A DNA stretch of 5,970 bases from Candidatus Woesearchaeota archaeon (GTDB lineage: Archaea; Nanobdellota; Nanobdellia; Woesearchaeales; WAPJ01). Positions 5,773-5,970 of the stretch are shown piece by piece; within the stretch, counting starts at the first letter, position 1; each line of letters opens with the position of its first letter. The notes beneath the pieces are model-generated. The model worked only from the letters and a program-made list of their open reading frames with translations, did no database searches and had not been told where the DNA came from. Made by a program: the position numbers and the translations under genes. Location of the stretch: positions 1-5,970 of the forward strand of contig WIAN01000124.1 of the NCBI GenBank assembly GCA_015519985.1, written 5' to 3'.

Positions 5773-5970
5773 ATGATAAAAATGTTTTTTAATAAAAAGA
5801 AAGAAGAAAAATATATAGAAATAAAAGATGACATAAAAGATAAAATGAAACATAACTTATTCTCAAAAATAGATAAAAAAAAGAAAACTGAAGAAGAAAA
5901 AAAGAAAATACACCAACACATATGGCAAGGAATAGAAGAAGCCTACAGTAAAAAAAAACTTCCAAAATAT
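5773..5970 (+). CDS. N-terminal part of a lysine-rich unidentified protein (partial)
   Basis: The frame is open from ATG 5773, directly after an in-frame TAG (5770-5772), to the window end. A second in-frame ATG at 5782 is an equally possible start; no Shine-Dalgarno or convincing TATA box decides between them. From 5782 the visible 63 residues include 20 lysines, with runs such as DKKKKTEEEKKK, then a more ordinary segment IHQHIWQGIEEAYSKKKLPKY. The first part is probably a charged helix or disordered, and a folded domain may begin near the HIWQGIEEAY segment. Codons are A-rich. No family is recognised. The less repetitive C-terminal part makes it more likely real than the A-rich tract before it, but with so skewed a composition it remains uncertain. 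Confidence 0.5.
   Translation, partial: MIKMFFNKKKEEKYIEIKDDIKDKMKHNLFSKIDKKKKTEEEKKKIHQHIWQGIEEAYSKKKLPKY

Noticed and set aside
5517..5921. Long minus-strand open frame of 134 codons
   Set aside because: Its product is nearly all F, I, L, Y, C and S, the expected readout of an A-rich + strand in reverse; it overlaps the hairpin-adjacent spacer and the plausible lysine-rich gene, and has no start signal.
1..5970. tRNA, rRNA and CRISPR arrays
   Set aside because: No T-loop GGTTCGAATCC-like string, no rRNA-like GC-rich block and no regularly spaced direct repeats were seen on either strand.

Overview
The window reads as a gene-dense, very AT-rich piece of an archaeal chromosome. Four things support archaea: three of the four complete genes have a TATA-like box centred about 27 bases before the start codon, as in leaderless archaeal transcripts; the fourth has an archaeal Shine-Dalgarno (GGTGAT inside GGGGGTGAT); gene ends carry T-tracts rather than bacterial GC-rich terminators; and one gene is an XPD/Rad3-type helicase with four Fe-S-type cysteines. 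The low GC, short proteins and tight spacing would suit a DPANN-type lineage, but that placement is inference.

Layout, all protein genes on the + strand: the 3' end of an unidentified gene (1-144); a two-helix membrane protein with a C-terminal Mrr-type nuclease domain (181-1356); an XPD/DinG-like superfamily 2 helicase (1422-3308); a glutaredoxin-thioredoxin reductase fusion in which both redox-active cysteine pairs are gone (3382-4647); and a 171-residue orphan protein with a strong Shine-Dalgarno (4690-5205). A gene-free stretch of about 570 bases follows. It holds T-tract termination signals, an isolated strong TATA box, a long and locally GC-rich hairpin that looks like a structured RNA (main fold 5431-5503), and an extremely A-rich tract. 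A lysine-rich open frame starting at 5773 or 5782 runs off the window end.

The genes do not form one obvious pathway. Each complete gene seems to have its own promoter, so they are probably separate transcription units and not an operon. A nuclease beside a helicase is compatible with genome defence or repair, but adjacency is the only link. The two observations most worth following are the cysteine-less fusion protein, which looks like a flavoprotein repurposed from thioredoxin reductase, and the hairpin locus at 5336-5526, which has promoter-like and terminator-like signals but no coding potential.
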